Of a DNA stretch of 64,000 bases, positions 1 to 7,519 are shown one piece after another. Made by a program: the position numbers and the translations under genes. Each line of letters begins with the position of its first letter. The first letter of the stretch is position 1. Source of the stretch: Paenibacillus dendrobii (lineage in GTDB: Bacteria; Bacillota; Bacilli; Paenibacillales; Paenibacillaceae); contig NZ_WUBI01000001.1 in assembly GCF_009807035.1 (NCBI RefSeq), forward strand, positions 2,604,001 through 2,668,000, in the 5' to 3' direction. Under the pieces are notes generated by a model. That model was not told where the DNA came from. It was given only the letters and a program-made list of their open reading frames with translations, and did not search any database.

Positions 1-517
1 AACCGCCGACAAAGCCGACTTTGCCTGTTTTCGTCATTTTACCCGCAACGACGCCTACCAAGAATGCGCCTTCGTTTTCAGCAAACGTTACGGAACGAAC
101 GTTAGGAGAGTCCACGACAGCATCAATAATTGCAAGATGTGCATCCGGATTTTGGTCTGCAACGGTTTTCATGTCTTCGCCAAGGTCAAAACCGATCCCC
201 CAAGTGAGGTCGTATTTACCTTTTACATATTTGTTCAAGTTGGTAACGTAGTCTTCTTTGGACTTACTTTGTAGATATTGAGCATCAATGCCTTTGTCTT
301 TCTTCAAACCTTCGAGAGCTTCCCAAGCGGATTGGTTAAAGGATTTATCATTTACCCCGCCCACGTCAGTTACCAAACCTACTTTAACAGCCGACTTTGC
401 AGTTCCTGCGGAATCGCCGCCAGTTGCGCCTGTTTCTTCTTTCTTTTTACCGCAGCCAGCGAGTACCACTGAAAACGCGAGCAGCATAATCAGCGACAAC
501 TTGAACATCTTTTTCAT
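1..517 (-). CDS. BMP family nucleoside-binding lipoprotein (partial)
   Basis: This is the N-terminal 172 codons of a substrate-binding lipoprotein; the rest lies beyond the window edge. The start sits behind a GGGGGA ribosome-binding site. Residues 1-22 form a lipoprotein signal with the lipobox VVLAGC, so Cys22 is the probable lipidation site. After a charged, low-complexity linker the mature part begins KVGLVTDVGGVNDKSFNQSA, typical of the BMP/PnrA/Med family, which binds purine nucleosides outside the membrane for an ABC importer. The family name is well supported. The exact ligand is inferred from the family. No permease or ATPase gene is visible here, and the gene lies beside the convergently placed translation operon only by chance. 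A CcpA-like site lies about 200 bp upstream. Confidence 0.9.
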   Translation of the reverse strand, partial: MKKMFKLSLIMLLAFSVVLAGCGKKKEETGATGGDSAGTAKSAVKVGLVTDVGGVNDKSFNQSAWEALEGLKKDKGIDAQYLQSKSKEDYVTNLNKYVKGKYDLTWGIGFDLGEDMKTVADQNPDAHLAIIDAVVDSPNVRSVTFAENEGAFLVGVVAGKMTKTGKVGFVGG

Positions 518-900
518 TGAATTTTGTCCCCCTACAATGAATTCTTTCCTCTCATTCGTTCCGCCCTGACCAGCAATTGATCTATGGTCAATTAATTGCA
601 AGAATGGGCTTGTACAAATGTCGGTCTTTTTACATTTCAGATTATACCTTCTCGAATCGTCAAAATCCAGCACATTTATATCACATTTGAAAACTTTTTT
701 TGAAGTAAACCGGATGTAAGCGCTTCATTAATGAAATATTTTACAGTTAGAGTAAACTCTTTGTCATATATTATAACAACACGCGTTAATGCGTTAAAAG
801 ATTACCACAGCATCTCATTGGAAATCCATTTTATGCGCAGAGTAATCAGGTAATCTGTGTTAGCTTTCCTGACTCTTAGCAATCACCTTTTTTACTCCAT
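518..900. other. Intergenic region upstream of the BMP lipoprotein gene
   Basis: No gene was found in this AT-rich 380-bp stretch. On the minus strand there is a TATAAT-like -10 element near 643-648 with a weak -35, and a cre-like site at 714-728. No purine-riboswitch consensus was recognised, although some BMP lipoprotein genes carry one. Confidence 0.5.
714..728 (+). promoter_or_regulatory. cre-like CcpA site
   Basis: The 15-mer ATGTAAGCGCTTCAT matches the degenerate Gram-positive cre consensus at all but one position. It lies about 200 bp upstream of the BMP lipoprotein start and upstream of its presumed promoter, which is an unusual distance for repression, so function is uncertain. Confidence 0.35.
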
Positions 901-930
901 AAAAAAACCGCCGGTTAAGGCGGTTTTTTC
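901..930 (-). terminator. Terminator of infC-rpmI-rplT
   Basis: A CCGCC/GGCGG stem with a short loop is flanked by A7 and T6 runs, so it can work in both directions. It lies 17 bp after the rplT stop. Confidence 0.9.
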
Positions 931-947
931 TATAAAATAACGCAGAT

Positions 948-1307
948 TTATGCGTTGATTTTTTCTTTAGCTACAGTAGCGATAGAGTTGAATGCAGTGA
1001 TGTCATTCACGGCAAGATCAGCCAGCATTTTGCGGTTGATGTCCACTCCAGCCAGTTTCAAACCATGCATCAGTTTGTTGTAAGACAATCCGTTCATGCG
1101 AGCAGCCGCATTGATACGAACGATCCACAATCTGCGCATGTTACGTTTTGTAGTGCGACGGTCACGGTATGCATATACCAAAGACTTCATCACTTGTTCG
1201 TTAGCTGTTTTAAAAATGCGGTGTTTAGAACCGAAATAACCTTTTGCGAGTTTCAATACTTTCTTATGTCTACGACGAACAACGAATCCGCCCTTTACTC
1301 TTGCCAT
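948..1307 (-). CDS. rplT: 50S ribosomal protein L20
   Basis: The 119-residue product has the usual L20 length and the very basic N-terminus [21 protein letters not shown]20 binds 23S rRNA early in large-subunit assembly. It is the last gene of infC-rpmI-rplT, 31 bp after rpmI, and a strong terminator follows. In Bacilli, L20 also represses its own operon by binding the infC leader; a candidate leader with a terminator hairpin is present upstream of infC here. Confidence 0.98.
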   Translation of the reverse strand: MARVKGGFVVRRRHKKVLKLAKGYFGSKHRIFKTANEQVMKSLVYAYRDRRTTKRNMRRLWIVRINAAARMNGLSYNKLMHGLKLAGVDINRKMLADLAVNDITAFNSIATVAKEKINA

Positions 1308-1338
1308 AATAATAAACCTCCCAAAAATGTGTTGTTAA

Positions 1339-1539
1339 CTATTTCAAGTTAGCCAAGCCTTGTTTCAAGCGTCTTACATCCCCCGGAGCCATTTCTGGGT
1401 TACCAGCGAGCACGCGTTTAGCGCGTTTGGATTTGTGGGAAAGCAAATGGTTTCTGTAAGCTTTGTAACGAGTTACTTTACCGGAACCAGTTACTTTGAA
1501 GCGGCCTTTCAGGCTGCTATGTGTTTTCATTTTAGGCAT
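1339..1539 (-). CDS. rpmI: 50S ribosomal protein L35
   Basis: The 66-residue product begins [20 protein letters not shown], the diagnostic start of L35, and is rich in Lys and Arg throughout. It is a structural protein of the large ribosomal subunit. An AGGAGG-type ribosome-binding site precedes the ATG. It lies between infC (18-bp gap) and rplT, the conserved order in Firmicutes, and is co-transcribed with both. Confidence 0.98.
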   Translation of the reverse strand: MPKMKTHSSLKGRFKVTGSGKVTRYKAYRNHLLSHKSKRAKRVLAGNPEMAPGDVRRLKQGLANLK

Positions 1540-1557
1540 TGTACTTCCTCCTCAGGA

Positions 1558-2070
1558 CTATTGGGCTTTTGGAGCCAAAATCATAATCATACTGCGGCCT
1601 TCCAATTTCGGTTGGCGTTCAACCGCGGAAATTTCAGCAACCTCCGTTTTGACGCGTTCCAAAATCTTTTGGCCAATGTTGGCGTGAGTGATCTCACGTC
1701 CGCGGAAACGGACAGAGCATTTCACTTTGTCGCCGTCTTTCAAAAACTTGACGACATTGCGAAGCTTGGTTTGAAAATCATGCTCCTCAATGTTAGCTCG
1801 GAACCATACTTCTTTGATATCAACGATTTTCTGATTCTTACGGGCTTCTTTTTCTTTTTTCTGCTGCTCATAACGGAACTTGCCGTAATCCATGATGCGG
1901 CATACAGGTGGTTTCGCCTGAGGCGCCACATTCACCAAGTCAAGATTCAGGTCCACTGCCATTTGAAGTGCTTCCCGAATCGGTTTGATACCGATCTGTT
2001 CGCCTTCCGCGCCGACCAAACGAACTTCCTTCGCCCGAATTTCGTCATTAATCATATGATCCTTACTGAT
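1558..2070 (-). CDS. infC: Translation initiation factor IF-3, ATC start
   Basis: IF-3 binds the 30S subunit, checks the start-codon pairing and prevents early 50S joining. The core sequence (AKPPVCRIMDYGKFRYEQQ, then IVDIKEVWFRANIEEHD) is unmistakable. The first ATG is at 2055, but the frame stays open upstream and reads SKDHMINDEIRAKEVRL from an ATC codon at 2068-2070. This matches the SKDxxINExIRAREVRL start of Bacillus and Geobacillus IF-3. GGAGGTG (2078-2084) lies exactly 7 nt before the ATC and about 22 nt before the ATG, so the ATC is much better placed. Non-AUG starts in infC are known and allow IF-3 to repress its own translation. With this start the protein has 170 residues. Confidence 0.93.
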   Translation of the reverse strand: MSKDHMINDEIRAKEVRLVGAEGEQIGIKPIREALQMAVDLNLDLVNVAPQAKPPVCRIMDYGKFRYEQQKKEKEARKNQKIVDIKEVWFRANIEEHDFQTKLRNVVKFLKDGDKVKCSVRFRGREITHANIGQKILERVKTEVAEISAVERQPKLEGRSMIMILAPKAQ

Positions 2071-2120
2071 AACCGTCCACCTCCATGTTCATATGGGTAA
2101 TTCTCAAGAAAAAACAAAAT

Positions 2121-2156
2121 TAAAAAGGGATACCGGTGTCATCTACCAGCATCCCT
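2121..2156 (-). terminator. Attenuator hairpin in the infC leader
   Basis: On the minus strand AGGGAT pairs with ATCCCT, with further GGT/ACC pairing inside, followed by TTTTTAATTTTG. It lies between the promoter and infC, so it is a leader terminator rather than an end-of-operon one. Confidence 0.75.
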
Positions 2157-2280
2157 ATGATCAACGTTTCATGAAAGTTCACATTCATAAATCATCGGAT
2201 CACGAACCCGTCAACCGAAGTCGATCAGGTGAGAAGCTGGTGCTTCTTCTTGAAAATCCTTTTTTCTTTTTAACGTACTC
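2121..2280 (-). promoter_or_regulatory. Probable L20-type leader RNA of infC-rpmI-rplT
   Basis: Between the promoter and infC lie about 200 nt without a gene. They contain complementary segments and end in a Rho-independent hairpin upstream of the infC ribosome-binding site. In Bacillus this position holds the leader to which excess L20 binds, promoting premature termination. The position and terminator are seen directly; the L20 assignment is inferred from the operon, because the leader fold was not computed. Confidence 0.6.
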
Positions 2281-2285
2281 AAATA

Positions 2286-2314
2286 ATTTAACATATATGC
2301 AAACGTGTTGTCAA
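2286..2314 (-). promoter_or_regulatory. Sigma-A promoter of infC operon
   Basis: A perfect TTGACA (2309-2314) is followed after 17 bp by TTAAAT (2286-2291), reading into the infC leader. The promoter begins only 17 bp beyond the stop side of the upstream glycosyltransferase gene. Confidence 0.8.
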
Positions 2315-2330
2315 CCATGGATTCGAAAAC

Positions 2331-3569
2331 TTAGCCCTGCTTGCTCTGCACTTCCTCCAGCCGAACCACACGAGTATGCTCGGTATGGCTCCACTGCTTG
2401 TTGTTTTGCGTAAAGAAAGCGTAGAACGTAATCGGGTACCAGGAAATCAGGTAGATCGGGAAGAGTATCAGGTATAGATACACCTTCTTGTAAGTAACCT
2501 TCTCCAGGAACATGGCTGCCAAGAACGTAAACACGTTTGCGGCAATGGCCGTGAAGCTAAGCCAAACCGGCAGGTATCCGTACAGATTAGCGATATGCGG
2601 ACCTTGGAAGAACGTGCTGTCCACCCACATCACCGCTGTCATCAGGAAAGTCAGGAGTACGATGTATACGTTGGCTCCATACAAAGCAAGATCCAGTTTG
2701 ACCAGACTACGTTCCTTGATGCTCTGCCATAGCAGCGGGAAGAAGTAGCGGCGTGCTACCGTAAAATGTCCCTGCATCCAGCGCAGACGCTGTCTTGCCG
2801 AAGCTTTGAATGTCAGCGGCTTTTCGTCAAATACTTTCGCATCGTAATTGAACTTCGGATACACACCGCGCTTGACGCTGCGCATCGTAAACTCAAGGTC
2901 TTCGACCAGACTGGTTGCTCCCCAGCCGATTTCCTTCAGCAGATTCGTTTCAAAGCACATCCCCGTACCTCCGAGGAAGTTGGCCATATTCATGTTATGG
3001 CGCGAAAGCTGCCACAAACGGTTGATATACCAGTAGGAAATACCATATGCGGCTGTGATCCAGGAATCTTCCGGATTCTTGGTATCAATGTACCCTTGGA
3101 TAACGCGTGCGCCGGAGCACAAATCATCGTTCATTTCCTTCAGGAAGTTCACATCCGCCAAGTTGTCGGCGTCGAACATGACGACTGCATCATACTGGCG
3201 AGGCATAGCCCAGAGTTCTTTGAGCATCCATTCGATGGCATAACCCTTACCGCGAAGATTGTTGTTCGTGCGAACGCAAGCGTTCATGCCATGCTCACGT
3301 ACGATCTTCGCGGTATTGTCCGTGCAGTTGTCGCAAATGACGAAAACATCGTACATTTCCTTCGGATAGTCGAGCTCCTTCAGGTTCTCCATGAGCGCCC
3401 CTACGACCTGCTCTTCATTGTGGGCGGCTACTAGCACCGCGAAGGATTTTGTTGCCGGATAATGTTGTTTTTTCTTTTTCCTGTACAGACCCAAAATCGA
3501 GAACACAAACTGGTATACACCGATCGCGGCCAGAAGAATCTGGAGCGCGATAAAAATGGCGTCTAACAT
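2331..3569 (-). CDS. Membrane glycosyltransferase family 2
   Basis: The 412-residue product has an N-terminal membrane helix (about 1-28), a cytoplasmic GT-A domain and at least three C-terminal helices. Signature residues are visible: LVAAHNEE near 46-53, the metal-binding DAD at 134-136, the acid EDLE at 223-226, and the acceptor-site motif QRLRW at 260-264. This is the layout of processive BcsA/IcaA/HasA-like synthases that move a sugar polymer across the membrane. The polymer is unknown, and no partner genes such as PilZ, deacetylase or cellulase lie next to it. The start follows AAAAAAGGGGGG about 11 nt upstream. Its transcription probably includes the small ORF at 3636-3851. Confidence 0.88.
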   Translation of the reverse strand: MLDAIFIALQILLAAIGVYQFVFSILGLYRKKKKQHYPATKSFAVLVAAHNEEQVVGALMENLKELDYPKEMYDVFVICDNCTDNTAKIVREHGMNACVRTNNNLRGKGYAIEWMLKELWAMPRQYDAVVMFDADNLADVNFLKEMNDDLCSGARVIQGYIDTKNPEDSWITAAYGISYWYINRLWQLSRHNMNMANFLGGTGMCFETNLLKEIGWGATSLVEDLEFTMRSVKRGVYPKFNYDAKVFDEKPLTFKASARQRLRWMQGHFTVARRYFFPLLWQSIKERSLVKLDLALYGANVYIVLLTFLMTAVMWVDSTFFQGPHIANLYGYLPVWLSFTAIAANVFTFLAAMFLEKVTYKKVYLYLILFPIYLISWYPITFYAFFTQNNKQWSHTEHTRVVRLEEVQSKQG

Positions 3570-3635
3570 GTTTCTCAGAACCCCCCTTTTTTACCCCTCA
3601 TAATCGATTTTTCTCTCTGTAGATTACGGATTGAT

Positions 3636-3851
3636 TTACGGTTCTTTTTTTTCTATGACCCTTATGACCTTTGGCATTCGAAATTCATATTTCGGTATGT
3701 CTTCGAGCGACATATCGATTTTCCACGGTTTTAAGCTTTTTGTCAAAAGCTTAATAACTGCTCTGGTACCTAAAAAGCCGAAGAGAAGTGTTATCTTAGC
3801 CATCTGAGGCACTTCAAGCTTATATTCATGACCGTTAGTTCTTATTTTCAG
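3636..3851 (-). CDS. Small unrecognised protein, 55-71 residues
   Basis: This frame has no ATG long enough for usual cut-offs. From ATG at 3803 it gives 55 residues (MAKITLLFGFLGTRAVIKLL...). The frame is open for 16 more codons to a CTG that directly follows a TAG, giving KIRTNGHEYKLEVPQ before that Met. The reading looks protein-like: an apolar stretch (ITLLFGFLGTRAVIKLL), then a charged C-terminal part ending in EKKEP. No good ribosome-binding site fits either start; AAAAAAAGGGGGG lies about 27 nt before the CTG. It ends 66 bp before the glycosyltransferase start on the same strand. No family was recognised. It may be a real short gene, or an old gene that lost its start. Confidence 0.45.
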   Translation of the reverse strand: MKIRTNGHEYKLEVPQMAKITLLFGFLGTRAVIKLLTKSLKPWKIDMSLEDIPKYEFRMPKVIRVIEKKEP

Positions 3852-4132
3852 CTATTTACCGGGTTTTTATTTCTTTAGTCCCCCCTTTTTTTAATCATCT
3901 TTTTCCTTATCAATTCACATCATAACCGTATTCCATATTTATAAACGAAATAAGTCCACGAAAAGTTGATACTAATCTGCGATCCTAAAAAAGAAAAACG
4001 TAGGTTAAGGTATAATCTCAAGTATTAATCACTTAACTCTTAAACGGATTCCCGCTGTTTGAATCATTGTAAAGGTTCTGTAAAGTGAAGTCAAAATTAC
4101 CCCTCATTCACTCGGAATACAGGAGTTTCGCC

Positions 4133-4213
4133 TTGAAAAAGAAACGAATAGAAAATATGATTAATGAAAAGTGGAAGCAATCCGGGTCCGCCGCCAGTCC
4201 AAATACAGCCTGA
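4133..4213 (+). CDS. Possible 26-residue leader peptide
   Basis: TTG at 4133 lies 8 nt after AGGAG and opens a 26-codon frame beginning KKKRIENMINEKW after the start, ending 25 bp before the phosphatase start. Spacing is good, but the peptide is short and has no known relative. It could be a leader peptide or chance. Confidence 0.3.
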   Translation: MKKKRIENMINEKWKQSGSAASPNTA

Positions 4214-4238
4214 CCAAGGCGTTAAACGGGGGAATGGA

Positions 4239-4766
4239 ATGAGACGTTTGCTCATGAGATTCATACTGATCGACAGGAAGCTGTTTCAATATATAAATGG
4301 ACGTCTCCATAACCGTTTCCTCAATTTTTGGCTTTATCACCTTACTCACCTGGGAGGAGCCACTTTTACGATTGCCTCATCCTTACTGATCTGGTACATC
4401 GGCTCTTCCTCCTGGAGCAAGTCCGGCGCGCAGGCTGCCGTATCCCTGGCTGTCAGCCATATCCCTGTCGCAGCGGCCAAGAAACTGTATCCGAGGCTGC
4501 GGCCCCATCTGGCATTGCCGGGAACGCGCACCTTTCGCAATCCGCTAAAAGATCATTCTTTTCCGTCCGGGCATACAACGGCCGCCTTTTCGCTGGCCAC
4601 ACCACTGATACTGGGTCATCCGGAATGGATATATCTGTTTCTGCCACTGAGCCTTTTGGTAGGGGTATCTCGAATCTATCTAGGACTGCATTATCCCTCC
4701 GACGTGCTCGCAGGAGCTGTCATTGGTACTTCTGTAGCTGCAGTAACAGTTGCATTGTGGCCCTAA
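4239..4766 (+). CDS. PAP2 family membrane phosphatase
   Basis: The 175-residue protein has several membrane helices and all three PAP2 acid-phosphatase motifs: K81-x6-R88-P89, PSGH at 109-112 (catalytic His112) and SR144-145-x5-H151-x3-D155. Such enzymes remove phosphate from lipid substrates such as phosphatidate or undecaprenyl diphosphate at the outer membrane face. The start at 4239 was chosen because GGGGGAATGGA precedes it; the frame is open to 4164, but that part is Pro-rich and lacks a ribosome-binding site. It lies 52 bp before a glycolipid-synthase-like gene, so a role in lipid or lipid-carrier turnover is likely. The exact substrate cannot be read from sequence. Confidence 0.88.
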   Translation: MRRLLMRFILIDRKLFQYINGRLHNRFLNFWLYHLTHLGGATFTIASSLLIWYIGSSSWSKSGAQAAVSLAVSHIPVAAAKKLYPRLRPHLALPGTRTFRNPLKDHSFPSGHTTAAFSLATPLILGHPEWIYLFLPLSLLVGVSRIYLGLHYPSDVLAGAVIGTSVAAVTVALWP

Positions 4767-4818
4767 AGTCGATAATCTGGGATATAAGGAAATACAAGCA
4801 GGAACAGGTGAACTGAGA

Positions 4819-5952
4819 GTGATCAAAAAAAGAGTATTGTTATTATCTGAAGGCTTTGGTGCTGGACATACTCGAGCTGCGTACGCACTCTCAAGCAGTC
4901 TACGCAAACTATCACCGAATGTTCAGACGAAAGTCCTTGAGCTTGGAAGTTTTTTGAACCCAAAGGTTGCTCCTTTAATCATTACAGCATATAAAAAAAC
5001 CGTGCTTTCCCAGCCAAGGCTGGTCGGTATGATGTACCGCCATCAATATAACAAATCGCTGAACCGGTTCACGACGCTCGCACTGCACCGCATTTTTTAT
5101 ACCCATACGAAAAATGTCGTCAATCAGCTGAGACCGGATATTGTCGTTTGTACGCATCCGATCCCGAGTGCTGTCATATCTCGTCTGAAGCGTCTCGGGG
5201 AAAAGATATTGCTCTGCACCGTCATCACGGACTACGATGCCCATGGTACCTGGATCAGTCCGGAAGTGGATCGTTATCTCGTTTCCACCCAGGAAGTGCG
5301 AGGCAAGATGATTCAGCAGGGAGTGCCCCCCGGCAGAATTAAGGTAACCGGCATCCCGGTGCACCCTAATTTTTGGGAGCATCCCGAAAAAGAAGATATT
5401 CGCGATACATTCCAATTAAAGGATATGCCTACCGTGATGGTGATGGGCGGCGGTTGGGGCATTATGAGCGATGAGATCATCAACGACTTTCTGACCCGCT
5501 GGCGTGATGATGTTCAGATTCTTTTTTGTCTTGGAAACAACGAAAAGGTATTGAAGAAGCTGGAGCAGGATTCGCGTTATAATCACCCCAATATTCGGCT
5601 GATCGGCTTTACTCAGGAAGTGGACAAGCTCATGGAGGTGTCCGACCTGCTCGTCACGAAGCCGGGCGGAATGACTTGCACGGAGGGTCTTGCGAAGGGG
5701 ATTCCCATGCTCTTCCACCATCCCCTGCCGGGCCAGGAGGAAGAAAATTGCCATTATTTCACGGCCCAGGGTTTGGGTGAGCCCATTTCTTCCCTGGAGG
5801 TTATCGTCAAATGGATGAACAAACTGATGACAGAGCTCGAAACCATTCGCGAGCGCAGGGAAGAGCAGCTCCAGAGCATTGCCCTTTACCGCCCGATGGA
5901 GAGCGCGCAGAGCATTATCGATATGCTGGACTCAAAGAAGGTGCCTTCGTAG
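4819..5952 (+). CDS. MGDG-synthase/UgtP-like diacylglycerol glycosyltransferase
   Basis: The N-terminus reads RVLLLSEGFGAGHTRAA, the start of the MGDG-synthase domain. The C-terminal half carries a GT28 nucleotide-sugar site with KPGGMTCTEGLAKGIPM. This family moves glucose or galactose from UDP-sugar to diacylglycerol, making membrane glycolipids or the lipoteichoic-acid anchor. GTG at 4819 was chosen because AGGTG lies 8 nt upstream and the conserved sequence begins right there; the in-frame ATG at 4750 would overlap the phosphatase gene. Length is 377 residues, normal for the family. It probably forms an operon with the PAP2 gene. Sugar and processivity are unknown. Confidence 0.87.
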   Translation: MIKKRVLLLSEGFGAGHTRAAYALSSSLRKLSPNVQTKVLELGSFLNPKVAPLIITAYKKTVLSQPRLVGMMYRHQYNKSLNRFTTLALHRIFYTHTKNVVNQLRPDIVVCTHPIPSAVISRLKRLGEKILLCTVITDYDAHGTWISPEVDRYLVSTQEVRGKMIQQGVPPGRIKVTGIPVHPNFWEHPEKEDIRDTFQLKDMPTVMVMGGGWGIMSDEIINDFLTRWRDDVQILFCLGNNEKVLKKLEQDSRYNHPNIRLIGFTQEVDKLMEVSDLLVTKPGGMTCTEGLAKGIPMLFHHPLPGQEEENCHYFTAQGLGEPISSLEVIVKWMNKLMTELETIRERREEQLQSIALYRPMESAQSIIDMLDSKKVPS

Positions 5953-5968
5953 GAAGGCACCTTCTTTG
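5936..5968 (+). terminator. Terminator overlapping the glycosyltransferase stop
   Basis: A 13-bp near-perfect stem (AAGAAGGTGCCTTC / GAAGGCACCTTCTT) has the TAG stop codon in its loop. Confidence 0.85.
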
Positions 5969-6065
5969 CTGTAGATATATTGTTTATCACTTGGCTCAAT
6001 GCATGAAATGAGTTCTGACATGGTGCAAGAGGGTCGCTGCTTTGTTCATGGATTAAATCTTATCA

Positions 6066-6821
6066 TTACTCGTCTTCCTGCAAAGAATCCCCCGAATGAG
6101 GCTTCTCCTGCATGCGGTAATTGTCGAGACGGTGCTCCTGATAGCGCTTCAGCGCCTCATCGCCCACGATCGCCTCGCAGCGGTGGATATGAACGCCCTG
6201 TCCATAAAATTTCGTCTCGTATTCGGTCATGACATGCGCTTCGTTCGCTCCTTCTCGGTGAAGATTCAACGAAATGTTCGTCATTTGCAGACCATAATCG
6301 GCAAAAGAATTGAGCGAAAATTCAAACAAAGTCTGCGAGTCTGTCTTCAGATGGATTTCACCGTTTGCATTCAGCAGGGACCGGTATTTCTCCAAAAAAC
6401 GCGGATGAGTCAAACGACGCCGTGCATGCTTGGCTTTAGGCCAAGGATCGCTAAAGTTCAGAAAAATCCGTTCGATTTCCCCTTCTTCAAAAACTTCCTC
6501 CAAAAATTCGACATTCGCCAAAGCCAGGCGCAAATTCGGCGGAACTTCGACATCGCGTTCGGACCAAGCTATGCGCGCCTTTTCACTGGCCCGGCGAAGC
6601 AGTTCATCATACATATCAATACCTATAAAATTGATATCCGGATTGCGGAAGCTCATCTGGCTGATAAACTGCCCTTTGCCCATGCCAAGCTCCACATAAA
6701 CGGGATGATCGTTCCCGAACAATGTATGCCATTTCCCTTTATTCGACCGGGGATCGAGAATCACGAAGCCTTCCTGCTCCTCCAGACTCTCCCGGATTCC
6801 TTTTCTGCCGCGTAAACGCAT
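6066..6821 (-). CDS. trmB: tRNA (guanine-N7)-methyltransferase
   Basis: TrmB methylates G46 in the variable loop of tRNAs using SAM. The SAM-binding segment VYVELGMGKGQFISQM, the FIGIDMYDELLRRA acidic loop and the substrate motif FSDPWPKAKHARRRLTHPRF are all present. The length is 251 residues; the tail beyond about residue 215 is longer than in Bacillus TrmB and acidic at its end (SLQEDE). It is a single gene, with no close partner on its strand. Confidence 0.95.
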   Translation of the reverse strand: MRLRGRKGIRESLEEQEGFVILDPRSNKGKWHTLFGNDHPVYVELGMGKGQFISQMSFRNPDINFIGIDMYDELLRRASEKARIAWSERDVEVPPNLRLALANVEFLEEVFEEGEIERIFLNFSDPWPKAKHARRRLTHPRFLEKYRSLLNANGEIHLKTDSQTLFEFSLNSFADYGLQMTNISLNLHREGANEAHVMTEYETKFYGQGVHIHRCEAIVGDEALKRYQEHRLDNYRMQEKPHSGDSLQEDE

Positions 6822-6970
6822 GATATACCTCCGCTTTCATTACTGTCTGATATCCGCGCAAGGGAAGCCCATGCGGACGGTTACTGAAATATTGTGCCGA
6901 AGATGCAGCCAAATGTAAAGAGCTAGTACAGAACAAATTGCATAGAAGCCTCTTTTTTCTCCGACAAAAA

Positions 6971-7018
6971 GAAAAAGAATTCCGGCTCTCTGCATAACAG
7001 AGGGCACAGAATTCCTTT
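6971..7018. terminator. Bidirectional terminator between trmB and the 7061-7252 gene
   Basis: GAATTC and CTCTCTG arms pair across a short loop, with A/T runs on both sides. On the minus strand it ends in TTCTTTTTCTTTTT after the 62-codon gene. Confidence 0.8.
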
Positions 7019-7060
7019 TCCAAATCTATTTGGAATTGGGGTCCAACGAATTCATTGTTG

Positions 7061-7252
7061 TTAGTCTAACCTATCTTGATACTGAAAATCAAATGTCTTT
7101 TCGAAGGCTTTGCGAATTTTGCGGCGCGCTTCCGCCTTCACCTCCGGATTCCCATTAAATGTAACGCCTGTCAAGGCAAGCGCCTCCTCCGGAGTCAATT
7201 CCACAGCGATTTTACCCTTCTCTGAAGCTTCCCTGGTTAACGAATTCATCAT
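7061..7252 (-). CDS. Small conserved-looking protein, 62-63 residues
   Basis: The frame is open to 7321, but a GAGGTGATA ribosome-binding site sits just before two adjacent ATG codons at 7252 and 7249; the second has the better 8-nt spacing. The peptide begins NSLTREASEKGKIAVELTPE and ends EKTFDFQYQDRLD. It is soluble, charged and likely helical, with a central LTPEEALALTG segment. No family was recognised. It has its own terminator. The real start removes the first 23 residues of the longest frame. Confidence 0.65.
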   Translation of the reverse strand: MMNSLTREASEKGKIAVELTPEEALALTGVTFNGNPEVKAEARRKIRKAFEKTFDFQYQDRLD

Positions 7253-7519
7253 TATCACCTCACGGATCATATGGTAGCCGAGACGCCATGCTTTTATGAA
7301 TTCTGTAATGTAATTACCCAAGATGAGAACTGTTGACGCTAAAATAAATATAACATTTCATGTAAGTTTTTTCAATAAAGCATATGCCCGATTTACGCTT
7401 AAAATGACTGCTTCTTCGCGGGCTCATACCCTTCACTTCATTTTTTTGCTACAATAGAGCAAGCGTAAAAGAACATTTCTGGTTGTAGCCTTGCCGATAT
7501 GCCAAAAAGGAGTACCGAA

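Noticed and set aside
518..900. Purine riboswitch upstream of the BMP lipoprotein
   Set aside because: No conserved junction or loop sequence of the purine aptamer could be seen on the minus strand.
1360..2100. A 246-codon plus-strand frame opposite rpmI and infC
   Set aside because: Antisense shadow of ribosomal protein and IF-3 genes; no start signal.
6739..7023. A 94-codon minus-strand frame upstream of trmB
   Set aside because: It overlaps the trmB start and a strong terminator hairpin and is not protein-like.
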